Origin: Calothrix rhizosoleniae SC01
Lineage (GTDB): Bacteria > Cyanobacteriota > Cyanobacteriia > Cyanobacteriales > Nostocaceae
Assembly (NCBI RefSeq): GCF_900185595.1
Contig: NZ_FYBH01000172.1
Location: 1-40,639, forward strand
Reading direction: 5' to 3'
DNA length: 40,639 bases
The stretch's first letter is position 1. Each line of letters opens with the position of its first letter. The notes beneath the pieces are model-generated. The model made no database searches. It saw nothing but the letters and a program-made list of their open reading frames with translations, and was not told the origin of the DNA. Made by a program: the position numbers and the translations under genes. This document shows, in pieces, positions 28,159 to 37,232 of the stretch.

Positions 28159-28190
28159 TAAAGCCCCGTCCTTTGAGGACGGCTTTTTGA
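28159..28190 (+). terminator. hairpin with T tail after STAS gene
   Basis: AAAGC-C-CCGTCCT pairs with AGGACGGCTTTT around a TTG loop (about 11 bp with one bulged C) and is followed by T's, 66 bases after the STAS stop. It may be a terminator or the left-end hairpin of a decayed mobile element (see the next entry). Confidence 0.6.
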
Positions 28191-28617
28191 TATGATTGTA
28201 TTGTCTGAGTTAAAATATCCAACCATACAGGACGACCCAAATGGGTGAAACACGATGGGTAGGGAAACAATAAAGACAGCTCGGTAGCGAACACGAGTGT
28301 AAACATAGCTGGCGAAATCAACAAAGTAGCAATCCAGAAAAGTTAAAGCTTTTCCACTCTTGTCTGATCAAATAAAATGTATCGTGGGGCGCACGATAAC
28401 TCTAGGCTGAATATTCTAGTACGCCTCTGGAGACGCTACCCTCTGGGATTATCTAAGTTAAGCCTGCTAATTGTTTCTATTGAACTATTAGACGGTTTAA
28501 GTATTGCTCGCAAGAGATAGATGATTTAAAGGTCTGTTTAAGAAAGAGGAAACCTAAATAGTGATATTTAGAATCTCCGCTCCTTGAGGATGGAGAGAAC
28601 GTCAAAGCCAGACAATC
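28159..28617. mobile_element. candidate decayed IS200/IS605-type element with structured RNA
   Basis: A 528-base gene-free stretch holds many stems: ACCCA-AA-TGGGT at about 28235, CTCG...CGAG within CAGCT...AGCTG (28277-28310), GAAAAG...CTTTTC at about 28337, TATCGTG-GGGCG-CACGATA at 28380-28398 (perfect 7 bp), and TCTCC...GGAGA at about 28574-28596. The last, followed by GAACGTCAA, resembles right-end hairpins of cyanobacterial IS605-type elements. No transposase reading frame is visible. The block GGGTGAAACACGATGGG and the later AGCGAAC and GGCGAAATC look like conserved loops of a folded RNA. Whether this is an omega-RNA/HEARO-like sequence or an intron fragment is unproven. Confidence 0.35.
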
Positions 28618-28621
28618 CAAT

Positions 28622-29182
28622 TTAAGAATTTGGTACTGGAGAAATATTGCTTTCAGCAGATAGAGGGCTAGGAAAATTAGGTAAATCAATGCCGCTATGG
28701 TTGTTAGTACGAGTTTTAAGTGCCAAACGGTAACTGACACTTTGTAATTCTGCTTGGAGTTGGCGATTTTCCTTTTTGAGACTGGCTACCTTCTCCCTGA
28801 TAGGTGCCATACGCTCTTCAAACTTATGGCGGTAAATTTGTGGCAATTCTTGGACAACCTGTTCCAACATCCGAGTCCGATCTGTTAATTCTTGAACTGT
28901 CTGTCTCAATTGATAAATTTCTGTATCCCGTGATGTAATCTGTTCCTGATAAAAATTAACTTGTTGCTCAACCGCCTCTAACTGTTCTTGTAAGGCTTGT
29001 ACCTCAGCTTGATTATTTGCAGATGCTTCAATTTGGGGTACAAAATTATTATTGCCCTTTACGAGTCGAAAGAGTTCGCAGGATAGTTGTTGCACTAATT
29101 GATCACGCAATTGCAACTCTTGTCGCAGTTTTGATACTTCTTCCGAAAGGGATTGAATTGTGGGATTGTCAGTTTGGCTCAC
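28622..29182 (-). CDS. coiled-coil protein
   Basis: A 186-aa cytoplasmic protein, mostly a long coiled coil (about residues 8-150): IQSLSEEVSKLRQELQLRDQ, EVQALQEQLEAVEQQVNFYQ, IREKVASLKKENRQLQAELQ. The C-terminal ~30 residues are Pro/Ser/Asn-rich and probably disordered (LPNFPSPLSAESNISP). It has no signal peptide and no catalytic motif. I recognise it only as a type of conserved cyanobacterial hypothetical. The 249-base upstream gap to rpsF holds an imperfect inverted repeat. Confidence 0.72.
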   Translation of the reverse strand: MSQTDNPTIQSLSEEVSKLRQELQLRDQLVQQLSCELFRLVKGNNNFVPQIEASANNQAEVQALQEQLEAVEQQVNFYQEQITSRDTEIYQLRQTVQELTDRTRMLEQVVQELPQIYRHKFEERMAPIREKVASLKKENRQLQAELQSVSYRLALKTRTNNHSGIDLPNFPSPLSAESNISPVPNS

Positions 29183-29270
29183 AGTAAATTCTACTTCCCG
29201 TATTTTTTTTAATGCTTTGGCATAGTTCAGATGAACAAGCCCTTAGCCCTTGCAGGACTACTGTAGGACT

Positions 29271-29374
29271 TGGGGTGTAGGGTGTAGGGGAAGAATTCCC
29301 GTAATCTGGGTATAAGCCCTTGCTTTTAACTAATGGGGTTCCCTATATCGTACACCCTATCCCTTACACCCCGT
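29271..29374. repeat. imperfect inverted repeat GGGGTGTAGGG / CCCTTACACCCC
   Basis: GGGGTGTAGGGTGTAGGGG (about 29271-29289) and CACCCTATCCCTTACACCCC (about 29353-29372) are imperfect inverted copies about 60 bases apart. They lie between the minus-strand genes rpsF and the coiled-coil protein gene. Confidence 0.55.
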
Positions 29375-29431
29375 TCATAAATCCCTATCCCCACCCTATC
29401 AAAAGTTAAAGGTGGAGACTTTCGCGTTAAG

Positions 29432-29779
29432 TTAAACAGCAGTGGGAGTAACAGCTTCAGTCTCTTCGACTTCTATTGCTTCCGCTTCTGTCTGATCTTG
29501 CTTGATTGTGAGGTAACGAATTACTTCTTCACTCAAACGCATGGCACGTTCCATAACAGCAATAACTGTGCCTGGTCCAGTATAATTCATCTGAATGTAG
29601 ATGCCATCGCGATGTCTATTGATTTCATAAGCAAGACGACGCTTACCACGATTTTGGATTTCAATATCACTTGCACCAGCTTCCTTGATCAAGTTTTCGT
29701 ATTTAGCGATCGCTTGTGTTACCTGCTCATCTCCCATATCTGGACGCAGGATGTACATTGTTTCGTAAAAAACTGACAT
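29432..29779 (-). CDS. rpsF: 30S ribosomal protein S6
   Basis: A small-subunit ribosomal protein that binds 16S rRNA with S18. 115 aa, ferredoxin-like fold: [40 protein letters not shown], then [20 protein letters not shown]. An acidic, Val/Thr-rich tail follows ([18 protein letters not shown]), as in other cyanobacteria. The start is at 29779 with GGAG about 10 bases upstream. It is not next to rpsR or ssb, and is monocistronic here. The 326-base gap to the next gene (29780-30105) shows nothing else. Confidence 0.95.
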   Translation of the reverse strand: MSVFYETMYILRPDMGDEQVTQAIAKYENLIKEAGASDIEIQNRGKRRLAYEINRHRDGIYIQMNYTGPGTVIAVMERAMRLSEEVIRYLTIKQDQTEAEAIEVEETEAVTPTAV

Positions 29780-30105
29780 TTTGACTTTATTCTCCTTACG
29801 GACATATTGGCTGCTGATGTCAATTCTTAACTGGCTGTGTTATAAGATACCAGTAATTATCAACATCAAAGGCAGCAAGGAATTATAATCTTACCAGCTT
29901 TCAATTTGTATCGTTAACCCCATCGATTAAATTTATGCTTTGTGATAACCTCAGAAAAATTTTGAATCAGTTCATCTATTACAGCGTAGTGACTAGTAGT
30001 GGTAATAGTTGAGAGGTAATGATCCCAGGAACTTGTAAACAGTTCATGGGTAAAGAAAGAAAAACTAGGGTTTGATTCTAAACAAGAGGATATAAGTCAA
30101 AAGTT

Positions 30106-30894
30106 ATGGCGCAGCGTTATGTGCGAATTCAAAATCAGGAAGGGAAGATTTTCTATGGTTTACTACAAATATCACTAAATGTTCAATTATTGGATGCACC
30201 TCCTTGGCTAGGAGGACAACCAACAGATGTGTATTTAGAAGTAGATAATTATCTGATTTTAGCTCCTTGCTCTCCCTCTAAAATTGTGGCAGTGGGCAAA
30301 AATTATGCGGCTCATGCTGCGGAAATGGAAACAGAAGTACCAGAGGAACCATTAATATTTATGAAGCCTCCTACCTCTGTAATTGCCTGTGACAAAGAGA
30401 TTCATTATCCTCCGCAATCACAAAGAGTAGATTATGAAGGAGAATTAGCCCTAATAATTGGCGATCGCGTTTTTAATTGCGCTCCAGAAAAAGCTCACAC
30501 CAAAATCTGGGGTTACACTATTGCTAATGATGTGACAGCAAGAGATTTACAGAGAAAAGATGGGCAATGGACAAGAGCTAAGGGATTTGATACCTTTTGT
30601 CCTTTAGGTCCTTGGATTGTACGGGAGTTGAATCCAGGAGCAAGATTACAAACTTTTTTGAATGATGATACTAAACCCGTACAATCAGCCTGCATTGATG
30701 AAATGGTGTTTTCTCCCGATGTATTGGTTTCCTATATTAGCCAAGTGATGACTCTGTTACCTGGAGATGTAATCCTGACAGGAACTCCTGTGGGAGTAGG
30801 TGAATTGCATATAGGCGATCGCGTCCGCATAGAAATAGAAGGGATTGGTCGCCTAGAAAATACAGTTACAGCCAACACCCATAAAAAGCTCTGA
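30106..30894 (+). CDS. fumarylacetoacetate hydrolase family protein
   Basis: A 262-aa FAH-fold enzyme, metal-dependent, that cleaves or decarboxylates beta-keto acids; the exact substrate (for example acylpyruvate or oxaloacetate) is unknown. Visible motifs: KIVAVGKNYAAHAAEM near residue 60; FMKPPTSVIA near 85; VDYEGELALIIG near 108 with the metal-binding E-x-E; YTIANDVTARDLQRKDGQWT near 137, whose Asp is the third metal ligand; KGFDTFCPLGPWIV near 160; LTGTPVGVGELHIGD near 224. The N-terminal ~55 residues (the DUF2437-like cap) are present. It starts at ATG 30106. Alone in its orientation, and convergent with the Tic20-like gene. Confidence 0.87.
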   Translation: MAQRYVRIQNQEGKIFYGLLQISLNVQLLDAPPWLGGQPTDVYLEVDNYLILAPCSPSKIVAVGKNYAAHAAEMETEVPEEPLIFMKPPTSVIACDKEIHYPPQSQRVDYEGELALIIGDRVFNCAPEKAHTKIWGYTIANDVTARDLQRKDGQWTRAKGFDTFCPLGPWIVRELNPGARLQTFLNDDTKPVQSACIDEMVFSPDVLVSYISQVMTLLPGDVILTGTPVGVGELHIGDRVRIEIEGIGRLENTVTANTHKKL

Positions 30895-31016
30895 AAAACT
30901 GGATATCAATCCCCAAATTCATCTGTGGAGAAGAAATAAGCTGACTATTATTTCCAGGCTCTGGTTTGAGAAATGGGGTCAATCCAAAATTGCATGACAA
31001 ATTTATTGATGGTGTT

Positions 31017-31487
31017 CTAACGCACTTGCATATACACAGCATCAGATATGGTGGGAATTTCTGCATAACGTCCCATCAGTGATTGAGCCAGAGAATAAAC
31101 CACTGCGACTATGATTCCCAAGAAGACTGTAGTTGAAAGGGTTTGAATCGCAAATTGACCAGATATTATAGCCACTATTTGCATTAATATTCCACACAAA
31201 AAGATGGAAATACCTAACAAAAGGGATTGCATGGTGTTAAAGCGAATGAAATGACTAATTTTTTCGTTCCTAACCACAAAGATAAATAAACCAATGAAAA
31301 TTAGTAGTCCAACATAAGGTATTCTATAAATTTCTAATAAAGGCGCAATAGGTCGAAACAATATTTCCAGAAATGGAAACTGTCTGATTAAAAACCCACC
31401 ATATCCATAAACTGCAACTAGAGGTAAGAAATAAGGTAAACAAGCTAAAATCCTATCTTTAACTGTTGTTGAGCCGCGCCAAGTCAT
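31017..31487 (-). CDS. Tic20 family protein
   Basis: A 156-aa membrane protein homologous to the chloroplast inner-envelope protein Tic20; its role in cyanobacteria is not settled. Start MTWRGSTTVKDRILACLPYF at 31487; an in-frame ATG at 31517 adds MILNRRRIYK, less likely. It has four predicted membrane segments: LPYFLPLVAVYGYGG, YVGLLIFIGLFIFVV, LLLGISIFLCGILMQIVAII, TTVFLGIIVAVVYSLAQSLM. The amphipathic segment ISHFIRFNTMQSLLLGI carries the conserved R-x-N-x-M-Q motif. The 345-base region 31518-31862 shows no recognisable gene. Confidence 0.82.
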   Translation of the reverse strand: MTWRGSTTVKDRILACLPYFLPLVAVYGYGGFLIRQFPFLEILFRPIAPLLEIYRIPYVGLLIFIGLFIFVVRNEKISHFIRFNTMQSLLLGISIFLCGILMQIVAIISGQFAIQTLSTTVFLGIIVAVVYSLAQSLMGRYAEIPTISDAVYMQVR

Positions 31488-31862
31488 TTTATATATTCTC
31501 CTACGATTCAGAATCATCTCTTGAACCTAGGATAACGCAGTTATTTGACATTCTGCTCTGTAAAGTATGAACAAGCCAGAGATTACTTCCTACTTCACCA
31601 GGAGCATGAGAGCGGTTATCCCTCAGTAGGCTTACACGGTAGAGCCATCCGCGTTTTTAGATATTATTATTCAGATATTAAATTATTTGTGGCTCTCTCA
31701 ATCAGTGCTTGTTTTTTGCATAAAAATCAAGAGATTATTCGTTAATTATCATATTGATTATAGCTTTAATTATGCATAAAATATATGAAAAAGTGTTGAC
31801 AATTGTCTAGAAAAACAGTACCCAGCTCAAAGCTCCCCTTGTTAATTTGAAAATCAAGTATC

Positions 31863-32060
31863 TTATTCGATTTGGGCAACCCGGAAACCCATCACACATT
31901 CAAACTGCTCCGACTGTTGTTCTGCTACCTTCTTAACTGCTTGACCACAGTAAAGTCGTCCTCTACGCCAACGTGGTTGTCCAGTTTGATCTGCAAGTAA
32001 GCAAGACTGACATACCTGACCAGGTGCGAGAATTTGATTATCCGTTAAAATAACTAACAT
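31863..32060 (-). CDS. small CxxC protein, conserved hypothetical
   Basis: A 65-aa protein with a possible zinc-ribbon-like cysteine pair CQSC (residues 17-20) and further Cys near 38 (YCGQ) and 54 (ECVMGFR). The N-terminus MLVILTDNQILAPGQVC and tail ECVMGFRVAQIE look like a conserved cyanobacterial small protein by recall. No function is known. It is divergent from glyA, separated by about 530 bases of AT-rich DNA in which I see no riboswitch, repeat or gene; glyA promoter elements must lie there. Confidence 0.65.
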   Translation of the reverse strand: MLVILTDNQILAPGQVCQSCLLADQTGQPRWRRGRLYCGQAVKKVAEQQSEQFECVMGFRVAQIE

Positions 32061-32589
32061 CCAATACCTCCGGGGAAATTTCCATTTCTAGCAGTATTTT
32101 TTTATAATTGCCAGTTTGGATTTTCTAGCACTGATATACATGAAGATGTGCAAGGAATCTAAATGATAATTTTTTCTGATTCTTGCTTGCTATTGCTCCT
32201 TGGTTCTTTTATGGAATTTTATCAAGGTGGGCAGCTACTACCTGCTTTAGGGAGTAATCCTCGTTCTCAAAAATCTAGCAATTATGGCAATTATGTTAAT
32301 TTTATTTTGATTAATTAACTATATTGTATTGGTTATTTTTGGTTATACTTTTAATTTTTAGTAAAAGGTAATACGTATTTGCAGTACGTCATATCATAAA
32401 TACAGGGGTTGAAATCCTCTAAACTTCTAATGGAATGGCTAAATTTTGTCCTATCAGGTGCAAAATTACAATGCTAATTCCCTGCAAACCAGTTATTAAC
32501 TAGCAAAGTCAATAGTTAAACAAGTTTGCTAAATTACTTAGTTTTATCTCAAACTAAGTATAGTGTAAATTTCCTTCAGGATAACTCTA

Positions 32590-33873
32590 GTGACTAGAAA
32601 CAACTCAGAATTTCTTTCATCTACCGATCCTACAGTTGCGGAGTTGATTAACCAAGAACTCCAACGTCAGCAGGATCACTTAGAGTTGATTGCTAGCGAA
32701 AACTTCACTTCCCCAGCAGTAATAGCTGCTCAGGGTTCGGTATTGACAAATAAGTATGCCGAAGGATTACCTGGTAAACGTTATTACGGTGGTTGTGAAT
32801 TTGTCGATAAAATTGAGCAAATAGCAATTGACCGCGCCAAAGAATTATTTGGTGCAGCCTATGCCAATGTCCAGCCTCATTCTGGTGCCCAGGCAAATTT
32901 TGCTGTATTTCTGACTCTATTAGAGCCAGGGGATAAAATCATGGGTATGGATTTGTCTCACGGAGGACACCTAACCCACGGTTCCCCTGTTAATGTTTCC
33001 GGAAAGTGGTTTCAAGCTTGCCATTATGGTGTTAATAAAACAACGGAACAGCTAGACTATGACCAAATTCGAGAGCTGGCGCTAAGGGAGCGCCCTAAGC
33101 TTTTGATTTGTGGCTATTCAGCTTATCCACGAATTATTGATTTTGAGAAGTTCCGTAGCATTGCAGATGAGGTGGGAGCCTACTTACTGGCAGATATTGC
33201 CCATATTTCCGGTTTAGTAGTGACTGGTCATCATCCCAATCCCGTTCCTTATTGTGATGTAGTTACTACTACTACCCACAAAACTTTACGGGGTCCCCGT
33301 GGTGGTTTAATTCTCACCCGCGATGTAGAATTGGGCAAAAAATTGAACAAATCTGTTTTCCCTGGGACTCAAGGTGGTCCTTTAGAACATGTAATTGCTG
33401 CCAAAGCAGTTGCTTTTGGAGAGGCACTGAAACCTGAATTTAAAGTCTACTCTGGGCAAGTAATTGAAAACGCTCAAGCTTTGGCAAATCAACTACAAGC
33501 TCGTGGCATTAAAATTGTTTCCAATGGCACTGAAAATCATTTAATGCTGTTAGATTTACGTAGCATTGGCATGACAGGCAAACTGGCAGACCAGTTAGTT
33601 AGTGGTGTGAATATTACCGCCAACAAAAATACTGTTCCTTTTGACCCAGAATCACCTTTTGTTACTAGTGGTTTACGTTTAGGATCCCCCGCAGTAACTA
33701 CAAGGGGTATGGGAGTAGCAGAATTTATAGAGATTGGTAACATTATTGCTGATCGCCTGCTGAGTCCTGATTCTGAGGAGGTAGCAGCAGATTGTCGTCG
33801 TCGGGTGGCAATATTGTGCGATCGCTTCCCCTTATATCCCCATCTTAATGCTCCTGTAGCAGCCATAGCTTGA
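32590..33873 (+). CDS. glyA: serine hydroxymethyltransferase
   Basis: A PLP enzyme interconverting serine and glycine with transfer of a one-carbon unit to tetrahydrofolate. 427 aa from a GTG start at 32590. Motifs: [12 protein letters not shown] near residue 36, [12 protein letters not shown] near 62, the PLP-lysine loop [14 protein letters not shown] (Lys231), [20 protein letters not shown] near 257, and [17 protein letters not shown] near 357. All are intact and the length is normal. Its stop codon overlaps the first unit of a 21-base tandem repeat, followed by a terminator. In cyanobacteria GlyA also links photorespiratory glycine to serine. Confidence 0.96.
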   Translation: MTRNNSEFLSSTDPTVAELINQELQRQQDHLELIASENFTSPAVIAAQGSVLTNKYAEGLPGKRYYGGCEFVDKIEQIAIDRAKELFGAAYANVQPHSGAQANFAVFLTLLEPGDKIMGMDLSHGGHLTHGSPVNVSGKWFQACHYGVNKTTEQLDYDQIRELALRERPKLLICGYSAYPRIIDFEKFRSIADEVGAYLLADIAHISGLVVTGHHPNPVPYCDVVTTTTHKTLRGPRGGLILTRDVELGKKLNKSVFPGTQGGPLEHVIAAKAVAFGEALKPEFKVYSGQVIENAQALANQLQARGIKIVSNGTENHLMLLDLRSIGMTGKLADQLVSGVNITANKNTVPFDPESPFVTSGLRLGSPAVTTRGMGVAEFIEIGNIIADRLLSPDSEEVAADCRRRVAILCDRFPLYPHLNAPVAAIA

Positions 33874-33913
33874 TGAAGAAGCAGGGTAGCCCGATGAAGA
33901 AGCAGGGTAGCCC
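33872..33913 (+). repeat. 21-base tandem duplication at the end of glyA
   Basis: GATGAAGAAGCAGGGTAGCCC occurs twice directly (33872-33892 and 33893-33913). The first copy includes two bases of the glyA stop codon. A GGGAGCAG-type element follows (about 33918-33945). Confidence 0.8.
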
Positions 33914-34033
33914 GCTTTGCTAGGGAGCAGAGTGCAAGGGGGAGTCAAAGAAATAGATTCAGTACAGAAGTTGGATAATTTATTTCTGTGATTTCCTTAA
34001 CCGCGAATCTGTCCCTTGGCAAAATATTTTCAC

Positions 34034-34065
34034 AATTGGCAAAAAATATTTTTGCCAATTTTTTT
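34034..34065 (+). terminator. rho-independent terminator of glyA
   Basis: AATTGGCAAA (34034-34043) pairs with TTTGCCAATT (34051-34060), extendable to 12 bp with a three-base loop, followed by TTTTTG. This is the strongest terminator in the window. Confidence 0.85.
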
Positions 34066-34097
34066 GTCATCATAGACAAGGGCTGAATCTGAATCTA

Positions 34098-34152
34098 ATT
34101 ACTTGCGCGTAGCGCTATATAATCCACAATCTAAAATCTAAAATCCAAAATT
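34098..34152. repeat. GCGCGTAGCGCT repeat plus TCTAAAA heptamers before cinA
   Basis: ATTACTTGCGCGTAGCGCTA (about 34098-34117) is related to the repeat at 19490. It is followed by CTAAAATCTAAAATCCAAAA (34130-34149), abutting the cinA start codon within three to five bases, so the repeat forms the 5' leader of cinA. Confidence 0.6.
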
Positions 34153-34154
34153 TC

Positions 34155-35408
34155 ATGAGTGCAGAAATAATTTGTGTGGGTACAGAACTATTATTGGGCG
34201 ATATTTTAAATGGCAATGCTCAATATTTGGCGCAGCAACTAGCACAGTTAGGGATTCCCCACTACTATCAAACCGTTGTCGGGGATAATATTGCCAGAAT
34301 TAAACAAGCGATCGCTATTGCTATGTCCCGATCACAAATTCTCATTTTTACCGGCGGTTTGGGGCCCACTCCTGATGATCTGACCTGTGAAGCGATCGCA
34401 GATTTTTTTGGTTCTCCTTTGGAAGAACGTCAGGAAGTCCTGGAGGAATTGCACCAGAAATATGCAGCTCGGGGACGAGTTATGGCTCAGAATAATCGGA
34501 AGCAAGCTTTGATACCTCAAGGGGCAGAAATTTTACCTAATCCGACGGGCACAGCACCAGGGATTATTTGGCAACCCCGTCCAGATTTAACTATTTTCAC
34601 CTTTCCCGGTGTTCCCAGTGAAATGCATCGCATGTGGGAGGAAACGGCAGTTCCCCATCTGAAAAATCAAGGTTGGGGTCAAGAAGTGATTTACAGCCGG
34701 ATGTTGCGATTTTGGGGAGTTGCAGAGTCTACTTTAGCGGAAAAAGTTGCTCCCTATCTGGATTTGCCTAACCCCACGGTAGCGCCCTATGCCGGGAAGG
34801 GTGAAGTTAGGCTGAGAATTTCCGTTAAATCAGCTAATCCCGATGCAGCTGAGGCTTTAATTACACCTGTTGCTCAAGAAATTCAAGCAATTACCGGATT
34901 AGATTACTATGGTGCCGATGATGACAACCTCGCTTCCGTGGTGGGTGAATTATTGCGTCAAAAGGGAGAAACTGTAGCAGTGGCAGAATCTTGTACCGGC
35001 GGTCTTTTAGGACAGATGTTAACGGAAATTTCTGGTAGTTCTGATTACTTCCGAGGTGGGGTAATTGCTTATGATAATTCGGTGAAAATGGGATTGTTGG
35101 GAGTGAACCCACAGGACTTGGAGAAATTGGGTGCAGTTAGTGGGACAGTTGCGGAACAAATGGCTGCGGGGGTGCGATCAAGCTTAGGAGCCACTTGGGG
35201 GTTAAGTATTACGGGTATTGCTGGTCCTATGGGGGGTACGGAGAGCAAGCCTGTGGGATTGGTTTATATTGGTTTAGCTGGGCCAGAGGGGGTAACTAGT
35301 TTTGAGAATCATTTTGGTGCAAGGCGGGGTCGGTCTTTGATTCGTCATTTTAGTGCTTGTATGGCTTTGGATCGTTTGCGGAGAATCCTGTTACAGAATT
35401 CTCAGTAG
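34155..35408 (+). CDS. cinA: CinA-like protein (NMN deamidase / competence-damage protein)
   Basis: A 417-aa two-domain protein. The N-terminal MoCF-like domain has ICVGTELLLGDILNGNAQYL, FTGGLGPTPDDLTCEAI near residue 61 and FPGVPSEMHRMW near 152. The C-terminal CinA (PncC-type) domain has VAVAESCTGGLLGQMLTEIS near residue 277, with a catalytic Ser in ESCTGG, then FRGGVIAYDN and ITGIAGPMGGTESKPVGLVY. PncC domains hydrolyse nicotinamide mononucleotide to nicotinate mononucleotide (NAD recycling); the full-length protein is linked to ADP-ribose hydrolysis or competence in other bacteria. The ATG has no clear Shine-Dalgarno and follows a heptamer repeat. The role in transformation is not shown here. 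Confidence 0.93.
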   Translation: MSAEIICVGTELLLGDILNGNAQYLAQQLAQLGIPHYYQTVVGDNIARIKQAIAIAMSRSQILIFTGGLGPTPDDLTCEAIADFFGSPLEERQEVLEELHQKYAARGRVMAQNNRKQALIPQGAEILPNPTGTAPGIIWQPRPDLTIFTFPGVPSEMHRMWEETAVPHLKNQGWGQEVIYSRMLRFWGVAESTLAEKVAPYLDLPNPTVAPYAGKGEVRLRISVKSANPDAAEALITPVAQEIQAITGLDYYGADDDNLASVVGELLRQKGETVAVAESCTGGLLGQMLTEISGSSDYFRGGVIAYDNSVKMGLLGVNPQDLEKLGAVSGTVAEQMAAGVRSSLGATWGLSITGIAGPMGGTESKPVGLVYIGLAGPEGVTSFENHFGARRGRSLIRHFSACMALDRLRRILLQNSQ

Positions 35409-35430
35409 ATCGAAAAGTTACCAAGTTCAG

Positions 35431-35476
35431 GCTGCAAGGGAGCAGGGGGAGTGTGAAGAGTGTGGGGAGTGTGGGT
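35431..35476. repeat. GGGAGCAGGGG / GTGTGGGGAGTGTGGG repeat
   Basis: A G-rich tandem repeat in the 100-base gap between cinA and the gamma-glutamyltransferase gene, of the same families as those at 12902 and 37100. Confidence 0.65.
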
Positions 35477-35556
35477 TAATTCCTAAAGACAACCTAGGGA
35501 TACTAGTCTAGTTGTACAATTCCATATATCATACACATCTTTTATTTCCTATTCCT

Positions 35557-37095
35557 ATGGCACGGATAAGTATTGCTTCCGGTTCTCAAATATCAGCTGA
35601 CGCTGGCGCTAGGGTTGCCGATATGGGAGGGAATGCTGTTGATGCCGCCCTGGCTGCGACCCTGGTTTCCATGTGTACTGATTTAGGGGTTATGGCTCCA
35701 GGAGCCAGTGGTTTCATTTCTATCTGGGATCCCGAGCATGATCCTGTAGTCATTGATGCCTATGCAGAGATGCCAGGTAGGAGACTAGAGCAAGAACGTT
35801 TTGGTCAGGAAATGCATGAGACCTTTTTTGACTATGGAGGTAGTGACGTTATCCGCACCATTGTTGGTTATGGTACTATCGCCACCCCAGGGATTTTTGC
35901 GGGTTTGGGCATGGCGAACCAACGATATGGGAATCTTCCCTGGGCAAATGTAGTTGCTCCAGTTTTGCAATGGACGGAACAGGGATTTCCCTTATTAGGT
36001 GGTGCTGCTGATTACTTATTGCATACTCACCAAGCAATCTTTAGTTGGCATCCTGAAACTTACCAAGCATTCCACCATGCAGATGGTAGTCCCCTCCAGG
36101 AAGGAGAAATTGTTCATATTCCCCATCTTGCCCATAGCTTGCGCCTGATTGCTGAGTCTGGTGTAAAAACTCTGTATACAGGGGAATTAGCACAGCAAAT
36201 TGTTAGTCACATACAAGAACATGGAGGATTGTTAACAGCTGCTGACCTTGCAGCTTATCAGGCAATTGAGCGATCGCCTATTCCTATAAACTGTGATGAT
36301 TGGGAAATTGTGACTAATCCTCCCCCTGCTGTGGGTGGAGTTTGTTTAGCAGCAATGCTATTACTACTGAATGACAAGTCTTTACAAGTATGGGATACAG
36401 CAACAGTACAAAAAGTATCGCAAATCCAACAAGCTGTCCTCGGATACCGTCAGCAACATTGTCATGGAGAGAATAATTCTGGAGCTGAAGCGGCACAACT
36501 ATTGTCATTAGCGAAGCAAGGAGATTTACAAGCATTAATCACATCTCCGTCAACTATCCATGTCTCAGCCGTAGATAGCAACGGTTTAGCTTGTTCTGTC
36601 ACCGCTTCTGCTGGTTATGGTTCCGGGGTTATGGTGCCTGGAACAGGATTGTGTTTTAATAATTCTTTGGGAGAAATGGAACTTCATCCCCAAGGATTAC
36701 ACAGCTTATCCCCAGGAACTCGCCTGACTTCCAACATGGCACCAACCATTGCCCGTCATCAGGATGGCACAGTACTTGCTATTGGTTCCCCTGGTGCTTC
36801 TCGAATTACCACAGCCATCGCCCAAGTACTATTAAACTTTATTCATTTAGGGATGTCCTTAGAGGAAGCGATCGCCCATCCTCGACTCCATTATGAAGTA
36901 TTAGCGCAGCAACCAACCATGGTTGGGGAATCAGGGCTACCTATGGAGGAAATAAAAGGATTTGTCACATTCCAATTTCCTGAACTTTCCATGTATTTTG
37001 GTGGAGTGCAAGCTAGTTTGTGGCATCCTTCCTTGGGTTTATCCGCAGCTGCCGATCCTCGGCGAGCTGGTGGCGTTGCTTATGGAGGGATGTAG
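35557..37095 (+). CDS. gamma-glutamyltransferase family protein
   Basis: An Ntn-hydrolase that self-cleaves and transfers or hydrolyses gamma-glutamyl groups, for example of glutathione. 512 aa from ATG 35557; a TTG at 35512 opens the frame further but adds only non-homologous residues. N-terminal motif GGNAVDAALAATLVSMCTDL; VTNPPPAVGGVCLAAML in the large part. The cleavage and nucleophile site is PSTIHVSAVDSNG, with the predicted nucleophile Thr333; the usual TTH is TIH here. Substrate-loop GTGLCFNNSLGEMELHPQG and TSNMAPTIARHQDGTVLAIG follow. No signal peptide is seen, so the protein may be cytoplasmic, unlike many periplasmic GGTs. Exact substrate is unknown. Confidence 0.88.
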   Translation: MARISIASGSQISADAGARVADMGGNAVDAALAATLVSMCTDLGVMAPGASGFISIWDPEHDPVVIDAYAEMPGRRLEQERFGQEMHETFFDYGGSDVIRTIVGYGTIATPGIFAGLGMANQRYGNLPWANVVAPVLQWTEQGFPLLGGAADYLLHTHQAIFSWHPETYQAFHHADGSPLQEGEIVHIPHLAHSLRLIAESGVKTLYTGELAQQIVSHIQEHGGLLTAADLAAYQAIERSPIPINCDDWEIVTNPPPAVGGVCLAAMLLLLNDKSLQVWDTATVQKVSQIQQAVLGYRQQHCHGENNSGAEAAQLLSLAKQGDLQALITSPSTIHVSAVDSNGLACSVTASAGYGSGVMVPGTGLCFNNSLGEMELHPQGLHSLSPGTRLTSNMAPTIARHQDGTVLAIGSPGASRITTAIAQVLLNFIHLGMSLEEAIAHPRLHYEVLAQQPTMVGESGLPMEEIKGFVTFQFPELSMYFGGVQASLWHPSLGLSAAADPRRAGGVAYGGM

Positions 37096-37099
37096 GAAA

Positions 37100-37130
37100 G
37101 CAGGGAGCAGGGAGCAGGGAGCAGGGGGAG
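37100..37130. repeat. GGGAGCA heptamer repeat
   Basis: GCAGGGAGCAGGGAGCAGGG tandem repeat, starting five bases after the gamma-glutamyltransferase stop. Confidence 0.8.
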
Positions 37131-37187
37131 TGAAGCAAGTAGTTCAAGTGTAGAAATTGGGTAATTTATTTTTTGGTGTTCCCCTAG

Positions 37188-37209
37188 AAACCCGGTTACT
37201 TGGGTTTTA
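37188..37209. terminator. AAACCC...GGGTTT hairpin
   Basis: AAACCC and GGGTTT form a 6-bp stem around GGTTACTT. It resembles the AAACCCGG-type intergenic hairpins of these genomes. There is no T run, so it is a weak terminator at best. Confidence 0.4.
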
Positions 37210-37232
37210 AGGTTGACTTTACAAATAACCTC

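Noticed and set aside
28159-28617. Intact group II intron
   Set aside because: No domain V-like hairpin and no reverse transcriptase frame were seen; kept only as an alternative for a fragment.
31545-31745. 66-codon plus-strand open frame between tic20 and the CxxC protein gene
   Set aside because: No recognisable motif, no Shine-Dalgarno; composition looks like intergenic DNA.
32061-32589. Glycine riboswitch upstream of glyA
   Set aside because: None of the characteristic conserved aptamer blocks could be found in the 530-base leader.
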